64,000 nt of DNA from an uncultured Lachnospiraceae bacterium (GTDB lineage Bacteria; Bacillota; Clostridia; Lachnospirales; Lachnospiraceae). The notes beneath the pieces are model-generated. The model was not told where the DNA came from and did not search any database. It saw nothing but the letters and a program-made list of their open reading frames with translations. A program made the position numbers and the translations under genes. The stretch is from contig CADAOZ010000010.1 of assembly GCA_902789735.1 (NCBI GenBank), forward strand, positions 1-64,000, in the 5' to 3' direction. Shown piece after piece: positions 16,858-26,472 of the stretch. Position 1 is the stretch's first letter; every line of letters begins with the position of its first letter.

Positions 16858-19050
16858 ATGGTTAAGATAGGAATGCTTATTGCAGATCGATACGAAATTC
16901 TGGAAAAAGTCGGCTGCGGCGGCATGTCGGACGTCTATAAAGCCAAGGACCATAAACTCAACCGGCTGGTGGCGATCAAGGTCCTGAAGCAGGAATTTTC
17001 CGAAAATGCCAGTTTCGTATCCAAGTTCCGTGTGGAGGCCCAGGCTGCCGCGGGACTGATGCATCCGAATATAGTAAATGTATACGATGTCGGCGAGGAA
17101 AAGGGCGTCTACTTTATCGTCATGGAACTCGTGGACGGCATCACACTGAAAAAATATATTGAGACCCGGCAGGGACTGCCCGTACAGGAGGCGGTCACCA
17201 TTGCCATTCAGGTCGCCATGGGGCTGGAAGCAGCGCACAGGAATCACATCATCCACAGGGACATCAAGCCCCAGAACATCATCATTTCCAAAGAAGGCAA
17301 AGTCAAGGTGACGGATTTCGGCATTGCCAAGATCGCCACCTCCAATACCATTACATCCAATGTCATGGGATCCGTCCACTATACCTCGCCGGAACAGGCC
17401 AGGGGCGGATACAGCGATGAGAAAAGTGATATCTATTCGCTGGGTATCACACTTTTTGAGATGCTCACAGGGAAAGTGCCTTATACAGGCGAGACGACTG
17501 TGGCGATCGCCATCCGCCATATTCAGGATCCCATGCCTTCTCCCAGGCAGTATGTCAGGGATCTTCCCTACAGTGTAGAGCAGATCGTCATGAAATGCTG
17601 CGAGAAGAGCCCGGACCGCAGGTACCAGAATACAGCAGAGCTGATCGCGGACCTGAAGCGGTCTCTGATGGATCCGGACGGCGATTTTGTCAAACGCTTC
17701 AGCCCGGATGACCTGGGCAGCACCAGAGCCATCACGCCCGAGGAGCGCCAGGCCATCAAACAGGTCACCGGCCGCGGGGCAGCCGGGGAGATTGACACGG
17801 TCACAGACGACACCCTGCCGGGAGAAACAGTGAAAGCCGCCCGGCTGGATGAAGACCTGTTTGACGAGGAAAATACGGATACGGAGACGGAAAGAGAACT
17901 GGAAGAGGAAGAAGAGGACAACCGTACCGAACGGCTGACCGCTATTATTTCGATCCTGGCCGCCATCATCATCGGTCTTGTCATCATTATCGTGGCAGCG
18001 GGCCGCATGGGCATTATCCAGCTGGGCGGCAATAACTCCCAGACAGCGGCCACGACGGTTGACGGAGTCAAAATGGTCACGGTACCGGAGCTTCTTGGCC
18101 TGGAAGAGACCCAGGCCTGCAGGAATCTGACAGAGGCCGGCCTGAAATATAAAGTACTCTATGTAGAGAACAGTGAATATGAAGCCGGCACCGTGACAGA
18201 TGCCAGTGAAAAAGAAGGCAGCAGGATTCCGGAAGGATCCATCGTGACCCTGACCGTATCCGGCAGCAAGGGCATAGAAGTACCGGATGTTCTGGGCTAC
18301 CAGCGGGATGAAGCTGTTGAGATCCTGGAAACAGCAGGTCTATATGTCAGCGTCAGGGAAGTGGCCAGTTCCGAAGTGGAGACAGGACTTGTCATCGGGC
18401 AGGATCCCTCCGCGGGAACCCGTATTTCCACCGGTTCTACGGTGGAACTGACGGTCAGCAGCGGACCCGATCTCAGCGGCAAGGTCCAGATGGTAGATCT
18501 GCGGGGCATGTCCGAGGAGGCGGCAGAGGAACTGCTGATCGCCATGGGCCTGAAAGTAGGCACCATCGGATTTGAGGTAACGGACGATGAAGGAGAGGTA
18601 GGCGTCGTTCTGGATCAGACGGTGGAAGAAGGCACTTACGTCGATGCCGGAACAGAAATCGGCCTGACCGTCGGCAAGCAGATGACCTACAGCTACAATG
18701 TCAACATTTCACAGCCTTCCTATGATTATGAAGAAGGCACCATGGTCCATATCGTTGTATCCACCGACAGCGGTCAGGTGCTGCTGACGACGGATACGGA
18801 CAGCTTCCCTTATGTAGAGGGCAGGATTACCGAGATTCCTGAGGGCGCAGGTTCTGTTACCCTGACCTGGTCCTACACCTACTATGAGGAGGAAGAGGTC
18901 ACGATCCCTGTGGAGGGAGAAGACAGCGGCGAAGGCGGTACAGAGCCGACTTCGGAGGAATCTCCCGAAACCACGACGACCACGGTTGTCAATGAGATCA
19001 CAGAGGACAGAGAAGAGACCAGAAACCTTGAGTTCCAGAAAGAGTATTGA
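16858..19050 (+). CDS. prkC: Ser/Thr protein kinase with PASTA domains (PrkC/Stk type)
   Basis: Membrane receptor kinase that senses muropeptides or lipid II and controls wall growth and division. The 730-residue protein has an N-terminal kinase domain (about 12-272) with GCGGMSDVY loop, VAIK lysine at 41, HRDIKPQN near 135 and TDFGIA near 153; a juxtamembrane acidic region; one membrane helix at about 358-383; and three extracellular PASTA domains at roughly 406-472, 473-541 and 545-611. The last 120 residues are an extra extracellular region ending in a Thr/Glu-rich tail. All catalytic residues are present. Confidence 0.96.
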   Translation: MVKIGMLIADRYEILEKVGCGGMSDVYKAKDHKLNRLVAIKVLKQEFSENASFVSKFRVEAQAAAGLMHPNIVNVYDVGEEKGVYFIVMELVDGITLKKYIETRQGLPVQEAVTIAIQVAMGLEAAHRNHIIHRDIKPQNIIISKEGKVKVTDFGIAKIATSNTITSNVMGSVHYTSPEQARGGYSDEKSDIYSLGITLFEMLTGKVPYTGETTVAIAIRHIQDPMPSPRQYVRDLPYSVEQIVMKCCEKSPDRRYQNTAELIADLKRSLMDPDGDFVKRFSPDDLGSTRAITPEERQAIKQVTGRGAAGEIDTVTDDTLPGETVKAARLDEDLFDEENTDTETERELEEEEEDNRTERLTAIISILAAIIIGLVIIIVAAGRMGIIQLGGNNSQTAATTVDGVKMVTVPELLGLEETQACRNLTEAGLKYKVLYVENSEYEAGTVTDASEKEGSRIPEGSIVTLTVSGSKGIEVPDVLGYQRDEAVEILETAGLYVSVREVASSEVETGLVIGQDPSAGTRISTGSTVELTVSSGPDLSGKVQMVDLRGMSEEAAEELLIAMGLKVGTIGFEVTDDEGEVGVVLDQTVEEGTYVDAGTEIGLTVGKQMTYSYNVNISQPSYDYEEGTMVHIVVSTDSGQVLLTTDTDSFPYVEGRITEIPEGAGSVTLTWSYTYYEEEEVTIPVEGEDSGEGGTEPTSEESPETTTTTVVNEITEDREETRNLEFQKEY

Positions 19051-19053
19051 TCT

Positions 19054-19950
19054 GTGAGAGGGAAAATCATTAAGAGCATTGCCGGTTTTTATGAAGTCCA
19101 TACCGGTGATACTGTTTACAGATGCAGAGCCAAGGGCCTGTTCCGGGCCCTGAAGCAGAAACCTCTGGTCGGAGATGATGTGGAGATCGACATTACGGAT
19201 ACCGTCAGCGTGCCGCCCGAAGGCAATGTGGTCCGCCTCTATCCCAGGACCAACGCGCTGATCCGGCCCAATGTTGCCAACGTCGACCAGGCCCTGCTGG
19301 TATTCTCGATCACAAAACCATATCCCAGCTACAACATGCTGGACCGCTTTCTCCTGGTCCTGGCCCGCAAGGATCTGCATGCAGTCATCTGCTTCAACAA
19401 GAAAGATCTGGCCAGTCCGGAAGAGATCCGGGAACTGCAGGAAACCTATGAAGCCTGCGGTTGTCAGGTCCTCTTCATTTCCAATGTGACAGGAGAATCC
19501 ATTGACCGGGTCAGACAGGTCCTGGACCACAAGACCACCGTGATCACCGGGCCTTCGGGCGCCGGCAAATCGACCCTGATCAATCTGCTCTGTCCCCATG
19601 CCAACATGGAGACCGGCGAGATCAGCCGGAAGATCTCCCGGGGGAAGAATACGACCCGGCACGTGGAACTGCTGGCGGCAGGAGAGGACACCTTCCTGGT
19701 GGATACCCCCGGTTTTACCTCCCTGTATCTGCAGGATCTGGAGGCGGAAGACCTCAAGGATTACTATCCCGAATTTACCAAATGGTCAGACGGCTGCCGG
19801 TTCAACGGCTGTGTCCACATCGCCGAACCGGACTGTGCTGTCAAACAGGCCCTGGAGCGGGGTGAGATCAGCCCCATCCGGTATCGCAATTACTGCGAGC
19901 TTTTCGCGGAGCTCAAGAACCAGCGGCCTGTATATAAAAAGAAAGGATAA
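19054..19950 (+). CDS. rsgA: Small ribosomal subunit biogenesis GTPase RsgA
   Basis: Circularly permuted GTPase that checks late 30S maturation. The 298-residue chain has an OB fold, then G4 FNKKDL near 114, G1 GPSGAGKSTL near 166, G3 DTPGF near 215, and a C-terminal zinc site (CRFNGCVHIAEPDC). It starts at GTG 19054, only 3 bp after the kinase stop, and the MRGKIIKSIAGFYEV opening matches family N-termini, so translational coupling is likely. Confidence 0.95.
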   Translation: MRGKIIKSIAGFYEVHTGDTVYRCRAKGLFRALKQKPLVGDDVEIDITDTVSVPPEGNVVRLYPRTNALIRPNVANVDQALLVFSITKPYPSYNMLDRFLLVLARKDLHAVICFNKKDLASPEEIRELQETYEACGCQVLFISNVTGESIDRVRQVLDHKTTVITGPSGAGKSTLINLLCPHANMETGEISRKISRGKNTTRHVELLAAGEDTFLVDTPGFTSLYLQDLEAEDLKDYYPEFTKWSDGCRFNGCVHIAEPDCAVKQALERGEISPIRYRNYCELFAELKNQRPVYKKKG

Positions 19951-19960
19951 TGAAGCAGGA

Positions 19961-21058
19961 ATGAAATTAGGCATCGTAGGCTTACCCAATGTAGGAAAAA
20001 GCACACTTTTTAACTCACTGACCAAGGCAGGCGCGGAAGCGGCCAACTATCCTTTCTGCACCATCGATCCCAACGTCGGCATCGTAGCGGTACCGGATGA
20101 GAGAATCCAGCTGCTGGGCAGGATGTACAACTCCAAAAAGATCACGCCCGCTGTTATCGAATTTGTTGATATAGCAGGTCTGGTCAAGGGCGCATCCAAG
20201 GGAGAGGGCCTGGGCAACCAGTTCCTGGCCAACATTCGTGAAGTAGACGCCATCGTGCATGTGGTCCGCTGCTTTGAGGATCCCAATGTCATCCATGTGG
20301 ACGGCAGCATCGATCCCCTGCGGGATATCGAGACCATCAACCTGGAACTGATCTTCTCCGATCTGGAGGTGCTGGAGCGCAGGATTTCCAAGGTGACCAG
20401 GACAGCCAAGTCAGATAAAGAGGCTGCCAAAGAGCTGGTCCTGCTCAGGAAGCTCAAAGAGCATCTGGAAAACGGGGAAATGGCTTCTTCCATGGAGCTG
20501 GAGGATGATACCCAGAAGAAATGGATGAAGGAATTCAACCTTCTGACCGATAAGCCCGTGATCTACGCCGCCAACGTCAGTGAAGATGAGCTGGCGGATG
20601 ACGCGGCCGGCAACGAAGGCGTACAGAAAGTAAGGGAATACGCGGCCCGGAACGGCAGTGAGGTCTTCGTGATCTGTGCCAGTATTGAGGCGGAGATTTC
20701 TGAACTGGACGACGATGAGAAGCAGATGTTCCTGGAAGACCTGGGCCTGCAGGAATCCGGCCTGGAGAAACTGATCCGTGCCAGCTACCGTACGCTGGGC
20801 CTGATGAGTTTCCTGACGGCCGGTGAAGATGAGACCCGGGCCTGGACCATCAAGATCGGAACAAAGGCGCCCCAGGCAGCCGGAAAGATCCACAGTGATT
20901 TTGAGAGAGGATTCATCAAGGCGGAGGTCGTCAATTACAAGGTGCTTCTGGAAGAAGGCTCCCTGGCAGCCGCCAGAGAAAAGGGACTGGTCGGCATGGA
21001 AGGCAAGGACTATGTGGTCCGTGACGGCGATGTCATCCTGTTCCGGTTCAATGTCTGA
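19961..21058 (+). CDS. ychF: Redox-regulated ATPase YchF (Obg-like)
   Basis: Ribosome-associated P-loop NTPase of the Obg family that prefers ATP. From ATG 19961 the protein is 365 residues, close to E. coli YchF (363). It begins [20 protein letters not shown], has the Walker A at 7-15, [10 protein letters not shown], and a C-terminal TGS domain ending in [10 protein letters not shown]. The frame stays open to 19598 within rsgA; that part is out-of-frame shadow. A short AGG-type site precedes the start, 10 bp after the rsgA stop. Confidence 0.95.
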   Translation: MKLGIVGLPNVGKSTLFNSLTKAGAEAANYPFCTIDPNVGIVAVPDERIQLLGRMYNSKKITPAVIEFVDIAGLVKGASKGEGLGNQFLANIREVDAIVHVVRCFEDPNVIHVDGSIDPLRDIETINLELIFSDLEVLERRISKVTRTAKSDKEAAKELVLLRKLKEHLENGEMASSMELEDDTQKKWMKEFNLLTDKPVIYAANVSEDELADDAAGNEGVQKVREYAARNGSEVFVICASIEAEISELDDDEKQMFLEDLGLQESGLEKLIRASYRTLGLMSFLTAGEDETRAWTIKIGTKAPQAAGKIHSDFERGFIKAEVVNYKVLLEEGSLAAAREKGLVGMEGKDYVVRDGDVILFRFNV

Positions 21059-21124
21059 TCGTGTTTCTTCTATATTAATAGTTGTTATTACCAGCCATTA
21101 ACAGCTTCTGAAACGGATATTTTT

Positions 21125-21150
21125 TGCCCGGGTTTTGCCCGGGCATTTTT
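21125..21150 (+). terminator. Terminator after ychF
   Basis: Stem TGCCCGGG (21125-21132) with CCCGGGCA (21138-21145), loop TTTTG, then TTTTT at 21146-21150. Confidence 0.92.
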
Positions 21151-21214
21151 CTGCTTGCATATCCGAACGCTTTATGGTATTTTTACTGAGTTTTCATAAT
21201 CAGGTTTGATTTGC

Positions 21215-21225
21215 TGTGCTATCAT
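21215..21225 (+). promoter_or_regulatory. Extended -10 promoter for lgt
   Basis: TGTGCTATCAT: TRTGN element plus TATCAT, 70 bp upstream of the lgt start and after the ychF terminator. The -35 position (TAATCA, 17 bp upstream) is weak. Confidence 0.5.
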
Positions 21226-21295
21226 AGAATAGCTGAATTATAGTTTCGTTTCAGCTTCGGCAGGAACGGAGCGGATCACAGGAGGAAAATCCCTT

Positions 21296-22162
21296 ATGGA
21301 ACAAATGGATATCGCTTTTCCGCATCTGGGAATTTATCTGAAAAATGTCCCCCAGTACATTATGATCGGCAGTTTTCCGGTTGCCATGTACGGGATCATG
21401 ATCGCGCTGGCTATGTTGTCCGGCCTTCTGCTGGCCTCCCATATGGCCAAAAAGACAGGTCTGAATCCGGACACGATCTGGGACATCGGGGTCTACCTGC
21501 TGGTCCTGTCCGTAGTCGGCGCCAGGATCTATTATGTCATCTTTATGTGGGATATGTATAAGGATAACCTGCTGCAGATCTTTAATCTGCGGGGCGGCGG
21601 ACTGGCTATTTACGGCGGTATCATTGGCGGCATTACCACGGTGGCCGTCTACAGTAAGATCAAAAAGGTCAATGTAGGTCTGCTGCTGGATACTTGCGCT
21701 TACGGGCTGGTCCTGGGGCAGATCATCGGCCGCTGGGGAAATTTCTTTAACCGGGAGGTATTCGGCGGTTATACCGATTCCCTGCTGGCCATGAAATTCC
21801 CTGCCTCTATGGCCAGGGCCTCTGACATAAGCGAGGAGATCGCGGCCCATATGACCGACGGCTGCATCCAGGTACATCCTACTTTTTTATATGAAGGGAT
21901 CTGGAATTTCTGCCTGCTGATGCTGCTGATCTTTGCCCTGAAATACAAGAAATTCCACGGCCAGATCATCCTGCTTTACCTGATGGGATACGGAATCGGC
22001 CGTGCCCTGATCGAGTCCATCCGGACAGACCAGCTCTTCATCCCCGGAACTACAGTACCTGTCAACATGGTCATGGGCATCTGTGTTGCCATCGCCGCGC
22101 TGACCGCGATCGTGATCGGAATCAGCCGGGCCGGCAATAAAGACGAAGCAGAGAAGGCATAA
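21296..22162 (+). CDS. lgt: Prolipoprotein diacylglyceryl transferase
   Basis: Integral membrane enzyme that moves diacylglycerol from phosphatidylglycerol to the lipobox cysteine of prolipoproteins. The 288-residue protein has about seven membrane helices, the YGGIIGG loop region near 108, and the Lgt signature GRWGNFFNREVFGG near 146-159 with its essential Arg and Asn. Start ATG 21296 follows ACAGGAGGAAAATCCC. It serves lipoproteins such as the one at 50788. Confidence 0.95.
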   Translation: MEQMDIAFPHLGIYLKNVPQYIMIGSFPVAMYGIMIALAMLSGLLLASHMAKKTGLNPDTIWDIGVYLLVLSVVGARIYYVIFMWDMYKDNLLQIFNLRGGGLAIYGGIIGGITTVAVYSKIKKVNVGLLLDTCAYGLVLGQIIGRWGNFFNREVFGGYTDSLLAMKFPASMARASDISEEIAAHMTDGCIQVHPTFLYEGIWNFCLLMLLIFALKYKKFHGQIILLYLMGYGIGRALIESIRTDQLFIPGTTVPVNMVMGICVAIAALTAIVIGISRAGNKDEAEKA

Positions 22163-22332
22163 CCATGACGTTTCCCTATCCTGTATCAGTAAAAAAGGAT
22201 GGAAATCTGTAAAAAATGGATGAGCAGGTATGCTCTATCATGAAAGAAAACGAAGAAAATACAACGGGGCAGTAAAGTGGAGGAGGACTTTGGTGCCTGT
22301 CTGTGAAAAATGTACAATTTCATAGCGGGGTA

Positions 22333-22361
22333 TTGAAAAAGAGCCATCAAATTGTTATTAT
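22333..22361 (+). promoter_or_regulatory. Promoter of the mraZ division cluster
   Basis: TTGAAA (22333-22338), exactly 17 bp, TATTAT (22356-22361). Transcription would start near 22368, inside the MraZ box array. Confidence 0.75.
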
Positions 22362-22362
22362 T

Positions 22363-22408
22363 GTGGAGTAAAGTGGTTGCTAAGTGATAGCAATGTGGAG
22401 GCAAGTGG
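22363..22408 (+). promoter_or_regulatory. MraZ autoregulatory operator (five phased boxes)
   Basis: GTG cores at 22363, 22373, 22384, 22395 and 22405 give spacings of 10, 11, 11 and 10 bp, one helical turn each. Individual boxes read TTGTGG, AAAGTGG, TAAGTGA, AATGTGG and AAGTGG, close to the AAAGTG(T/G) boxes known for MraZ. The array overlaps the promoter start region, the ribosome site GGAGG (22397-22401) and touches the start codon, so binding should block both transcription and initiation. Confidence 0.8.
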
Positions 22409-22843
22409 ATGTACCTGGGTGATTCCGATCATACGCTCGATTCGAAGGGGCGTCTGATCATCCCTTCCAGATTCAGGGAGGCGTTAGGTGAGAAAATTAT
22501 AATAACGCGCAGCCTGGATCCCTGTCTGTGCATCTATGATATGGAAGCCTGGAGCAGCTTTTGCGCCAGGCTTGCTGAATTGCCTTCCAATGACGTGAAT
22601 CAGCGGAAACTGGTCCGCTTTTTCCTGGCAGGCGCGGCGGAAGTCGAGGTCGACAAACAGGGCCGCGTCCTCATTCCACAGAAACTCCGGGACAGCTTTG
22701 GTATCACAAGAGAGGTCGTGCTGGCCGGCGTTGGCTCCAGAATCGAATTGTGGAGCAAAGACGCCTACTATTGCAATTCCATGGACAGTGATGAGCTCAA
22801 TACCATCGCGAAAGATATGTTGAACGGCGGCTTCCTGATCTGA
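22409..22843 (+). CDS. mraZ: Transcriptional regulator MraZ
   Basis: DNA-binding regulator of the division and cell wall cluster, acting as a ring of AbrB-like swapped-hairpin domains. The 144-residue protein shows both SpoVT/AbrB-type repeats: DHTLDSKGRLIIPSRFRE at about 7-24 and EVEVDKQGRVLIPQKLRD at about 80-97. ATG 22409 is set by GGAGG at 22397-22401. It is first in the cluster and its own leader carries the predicted operator. Confidence 0.96.
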   Translation: MYLGDSDHTLDSKGRLIIPSRFREALGEKIIITRSLDPCLCIYDMEAWSSFCARLAELPSNDVNQRKLVRFFLAGAAEVEVDKQGRVLIPQKLRDSFGITREVVLAGVGSRIELWSKDAYYCNSMDSDELNTIAKDMLNGGFLI

Positions 22844-22879
22844 TGATCCGGAGGCATCGTTTCATATGGAAGGAGTCTG

Positions 22880-23845
22880 ATGGAATTTAAACACGAATCA
22901 GTACTGCTGGAGGAAGTCATCCGCGGACTGAACATAAAACCATGGGGAATCTATGTTGACGGTACGCTGGGCGGCGGCGGTCATTCTTTTCGGATCGCGG
23001 AAAAGCTCACAGAGGGCGGCCGGCTGATCGGGATCGATCAGGACCGGGACGCCCTGCAGGCGGCCGGTCAGCGGCTGGCCTCTTTTGAAGACAGAGTCAC
23101 ATTGGTCCATGAGAACTATGAGCATATGGGCCGGGTTCTGTCTGATCTGTGTATCGATAAGATTGACGGTATCCTGCTGGATCTGGGGGTCTCTTCCTAC
23201 CAGCTGGACAATCCGGAACGGGGTTTTTCCTATAATACGGACGCGCCCCTGGATATGCGTATGGACCGGGATGACAATGCCCTGACAGCCAGGGAGATCG
23301 TCAATACCTGGCCGGCCGAAGAGCTTGCGAATATCCTGCGCGACTATGGTGAGGAACGGTACGCCAGGGCTGTCGCGGCCAATATTGTAAAAGAACGGGA
23401 GAAGGGGCCTCTGGAAACCACCGGACAGCTTTCGGAGATCGTCCGCCGGTCCATTCCCAAAAAGATGCAGCAGCGGGGCGGCAATCCCTGCAAGCGCACC
23501 TTCCAGGCCATCCGGATCGCCTGCAACCGCGAACTGGACGTCCTTGCGGATTCTCTGGATGAGATGATGGAAAGGCTGGCCCCGGGCGGACGCTTCTGTA
23601 TCATAACTTTCCATTCCCTGGAGGACAGGATCGTCAAAACGGCCTTCCGCCGCTGGGAAAATCCCTGTACCTGCCCGCCGGAATTCCCGGTCTGTGTATG
23701 CGGCAGGAAGCCCATGGGCAAATGTGTCAGCAGAAAAGCCATTCTTCCTTCCAAAGAAGAACTGGAGCATAATAAAAGATCCGCCAGTGCCAAGCTCAGG
23801 ATATTTGAGAAGGCGGCAGACGGAGGGAAGGAGCAGGATCTATGA
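22880..23845 (+). CDS. rsmH: 16S rRNA (cytosine(1402)-N(4))-methyltransferase RsmH
   Basis: SAM-dependent methyltransferase (formerly MraW). The 321-residue chain has [10 protein letters not shown] near the start, [31 protein letters not shown] and [10 protein letters not shown], all family hallmarks, plus a cysteine cluster ([13 protein letters not shown]) near 270. Start follows GGAAGGAG-like AAGGAGTCTG. It overlaps the next gene by 4 bp (ATGA). Confidence 0.96.
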   Translation: MEFKHESVLLEEVIRGLNIKPWGIYVDGTLGGGGHSFRIAEKLTEGGRLIGIDQDRDALQAAGQRLASFEDRVTLVHENYEHMGRVLSDLCIDKIDGILLDLGVSSYQLDNPERGFSYNTDAPLDMRMDRDDNALTAREIVNTWPAEELANILRDYGEERYARAVAANIVKEREKGPLETTGQLSEIVRRSIPKKMQQRGGNPCKRTFQAIRIACNRELDVLADSLDEMMERLAPGGRFCIITFHSLEDRIVKTAFRRWENPCTCPPEFPVCVCGRKPMGKCVSRKAILPSKEELEHNKRSASAKLRIFEKAADGGKEQDL

Positions 23846-24369
23846 AACTTCCCGTTCGTAAGAAACCGGTAAAGACCCGTCAGGCGGGCAAGTCCGGAAT
23901 CCGCAGGAGCAGTCAGTCCCGGACTGACACCCGGAATCAGGACCGTCCGCAGACAGCAGCAGATGCTTTCTGGGAGGAAAAACCCACCCGGATCTCCCAT
24001 CAGGATGTGGAGGCCAGGATCGCTGCAAGGAAGAACCAGCAGCGGACGTCGCATATGAATCTGGGCTATGTATTATTTATGGTCATCCTGCTGGGGGCCA
24101 TGACAGTGACCCTGATCGGTTATATCACCCTCCGGTCGGATCTGAGCACGACCAGGAATGAGATCACGGAGCTGGAAGCCCAGCTGTCTGAACTGAAAGC
24201 GGCCAATGACGAGACTTATAACGAGATTAACAACAGTATAGATATGGAAAAAATCAAAGACCGTGCCATTAACGACCTTGGAATGCAGTATGCCGAGGAA
24301 AGTCAGATCGTGACCTACTCGGGCAATTCCGGGGATTCTGTACATCAGGTCTCCGATTTGGATAACTGA
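23842..24369 (+). CDS. ftsL: FtsL-like septum protein
   Basis: Small bitopic division protein by position and architecture: 175 residues, a long basic cytoplasmic N-terminus, one membrane helix at about 74-95 ([22 protein letters not shown]), and an extracellular coiled coil ([25 protein letters not shown]), then a [15 protein letters not shown] segment typical of FtsL/DivIC. Its start overlaps the rsmH stop. FtsL proteins diverge in sequence, so the name rests on synteny between rsmH and the PBP. Confidence 0.85.
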   Translation: MKLPVRKKPVKTRQAGKSGIRRSSQSRTDTRNQDRPQTAADAFWEEKPTRISHQDVEARIAARKNQQRTSHMNLGYVLFMVILLGAMTVTLIGYITLRSDLSTTRNEITELEAQLSELKAANDETYNEINNSIDMEKIKDRAINDLGMQYAEESQIVTYSGNSGDSVHQVSDLDN

Positions 24370-24387
24370 AGCGGACAGGAGTGAACA

Positions 24388-26424
24388 GTGGCAGAAAAAA
24401 AGAAAAGGAGGGCTGCCCGGCGTTCCCGGACCCGCAGTCCCAAAAGATTTACCATGAGCATGCAGCGAAAGCTGATCTGGCTCTTTATGATTATCCTCTT
24501 CTGCTTTATCGGGCTCAGCGTCCGACTGATCGTCATCAACCGGAACAAGGGCCAGGAATATACCAAGCAGGTATTTTCCCAGCAGGCATATGAAAACGAA
24601 ACCATTCCCTACAAAAGAGGAAAGATCACGGACTGCAAGGGAACCGTTCTGGCAGACAGCCAGCTTGTCTACAATGTGATCGTGGACTCCAAAGCCGTTC
24701 TTTCCAATGATAATTATCTGGAACCGACCCTGGACGCCCTGGAAAAACTGGGAGCAGACGCAGAGCGGGTACGGGAGTATATGCAGAAAAACCCCTCTTC
24801 CCAGTACTTTATCGCCAGAAAGAATCTGCCGTATTCGGAAAAGAAGAAGTATGATACGCAGCTGGAGGAAGGGATCAAGGAAGAGGACGCCCAGAAACTG
24901 GGCGATAAATACAGATATTATTCCAATATCAAAGGCATCTGGTTCGAGTCCAACTACAGCCGCACCTATCCCAGCGGCGATCTGATCAGCGATGTCATAG
25001 GCTTTGCCAATGGCGCCAATGAAGGTTCTTTTGGTCTGGAGGAATATTACAACGATGTCCTCAACGGAACCGAAGGAAGGATCTACGGCTATCTGGATGA
25101 CAACCTGAGCCTGGAACGTACGACAGTTGCGGCCCGTGACGGAGATAATCTGGTCCTGACGATCGATGAAAACATACAGAGCATCGTGATGAAGCATCTG
25201 AAACGTTTCGGCGAACAGTACCAGGATAACGACCATTACGGCAACGGTGCCAATAATATCGGCTGTATCATTATGGATGTGAATAACGGTGAGATCAAAG
25301 CCATGGCTTCCTATCCCAGCTTCGACCTTTCGGATCCCTATGATACCGACGCCCTGCTGGGCATGCCGCTGCTGACAGACTCCGGCGAACTGACCGGTGA
25401 TTATATCAGCAAGACGACGATTTCCCTGCTTTCGGAAGAGGAGCGGCTCCAGGCCCTGACCAGCCTGTGGAGAAATTACTGTATCAGCAGCACCTATGAA
25501 CCGGGTTCGGTCTCCAAGCCCTTTACGGTAGCGGCAGGTCTGGAAACAGGGGCGGTCAGCCCGGATGATACCTATTACTGCGAAGGCTATCTGGATGTCG
25601 CGGGCAATAAGATCGGCTGCCACAATATCTATGGCGACGGCACCCTGACAGTGGGAGAAGCCGTGGAGCGTTCCTGTAACGTAGCCCTGATGTATATGGC
25701 GGACGACATCGGCTATGAGGATTTCTGTGAATATCAGAACATCTTCAACTTCGGCCTGCGGACCAATATTGATCTGGCGGATGAGGCCAGAACGGAGAAC
25801 CTGATTTACAAAGCGGAAGATATGGGGGAAGCGGATCTGGCGACCAACTCCTTCGGCCAGAACTTTGATGTCACCATGATTCAGATGATTACGGCATTCA
25901 GCTCGATCGTCAATGGAGGCATCTATTATGAACCGCATATCGTCAGCAAGATCACCAGTCCCAGCGGCGCGACGGTGAAAACGATCGAGCCCAGGATCCT
26001 GAAGAAAACCGTTTCCGAAGAGACCAGTACACTGCTCAAGGAATACATGGTCCAGGTTGTTGAGGGAGAGAACGGTACCGGTAAGACAGCCAGGCCGGCG
26101 GGCTACCGCATCGGCGGCAAGACCGGAACTGCGGAGACCCTGCCCCGTGATAACGGCGAATATGTTGTATCCTTTATGGGATACGCGCCGGCAGATGATC
26201 CCCAGATCGCCATTTATGTGGTCGTAGACAGACCCAATGTGGAAAAAGGTGAGAAACAGGCGGACGCCAAGTTCGCTACCGGCATTGTCCGGAACATTCT
26301 GACAGAAGTCCTGCCGTATATGAACATCTATATGACAGAAGAACTGACAGACGAGGAAAGGGCAGAACTGCAGGAGCTTGGTCTGAAAGATACGACAGGC
26401 TATACAGATGCTGACTCCGAATAA
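24388..26424 (+). CDS. Class B penicillin-binding protein (FtsI/PBP2-type transpeptidase)
   Basis: Septal peptidoglycan transpeptidase partnered with FtsW. The 678-residue protein starts at GTG 24388, has a basic N-terminus, one membrane anchor at about 31-52, a dimerization region, and the transpeptidase domain with SVSK (Ser374, Lys377), SCN near 429 and KTGT at 578-581. There is no PASTA domain, so it is closer to FtsI/Pbp2B core than to SpoVD forms with PASTA. It lies 18 bp after ftsL. Whether it is vegetative or sporulation-specific cannot be told. Confidence 0.93.
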   Translation: MAEKKKRRAARRSRTRSPKRFTMSMQRKLIWLFMIILFCFIGLSVRLIVINRNKGQEYTKQVFSQQAYENETIPYKRGKITDCKGTVLADSQLVYNVIVDSKAVLSNDNYLEPTLDALEKLGADAERVREYMQKNPSSQYFIARKNLPYSEKKKYDTQLEEGIKEEDAQKLGDKYRYYSNIKGIWFESNYSRTYPSGDLISDVIGFANGANEGSFGLEEYYNDVLNGTEGRIYGYLDDNLSLERTTVAARDGDNLVLTIDENIQSIVMKHLKRFGEQYQDNDHYGNGANNIGCIIMDVNNGEIKAMASYPSFDLSDPYDTDALLGMPLLTDSGELTGDYISKTTISLLSEEERLQALTSLWRNYCISSTYEPGSVSKPFTVAAGLETGAVSPDDTYYCEGYLDVAGNKIGCHNIYGDGTLTVGEAVERSCNVALMYMADDIGYEDFCEYQNIFNFGLRTNIDLADEARTENLIYKAEDMGEADLATNSFGQNFDVTMIQMITAFSSIVNGGIYYEPHIVSKITSPSGATVKTIEPRILKKTVSEETSTLLKEYMVQVVEGENGTGKTARPAGYRIGGKTGTAETLPRDNGEYVVSFMGYAPADDPQIAIYVVVDRPNVEKGEKQADAKFATGIVRNILTEVLPYMNIYMTEELTDEERAELQELGLKDTTGYTDADSE

Positions 26425-26472
26425 GCGGCTGCCTTTTGAACACATTTATAATAGGAAGGAACACATCCATTT

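Noticed and set aside
24073-26445. 790-codon open frame antisense to the penicillin-binding protein
   Set aside because: Shadow of the PBP and ftsL genes, which show all their catalytic motifs on the plus strand.
26425-26472. Missing murF between the PBP and mraY as a deletion scar
   Set aside because: The 48-bp gap contains only a normal leader and ribosome site, with no remnant coding sequence.
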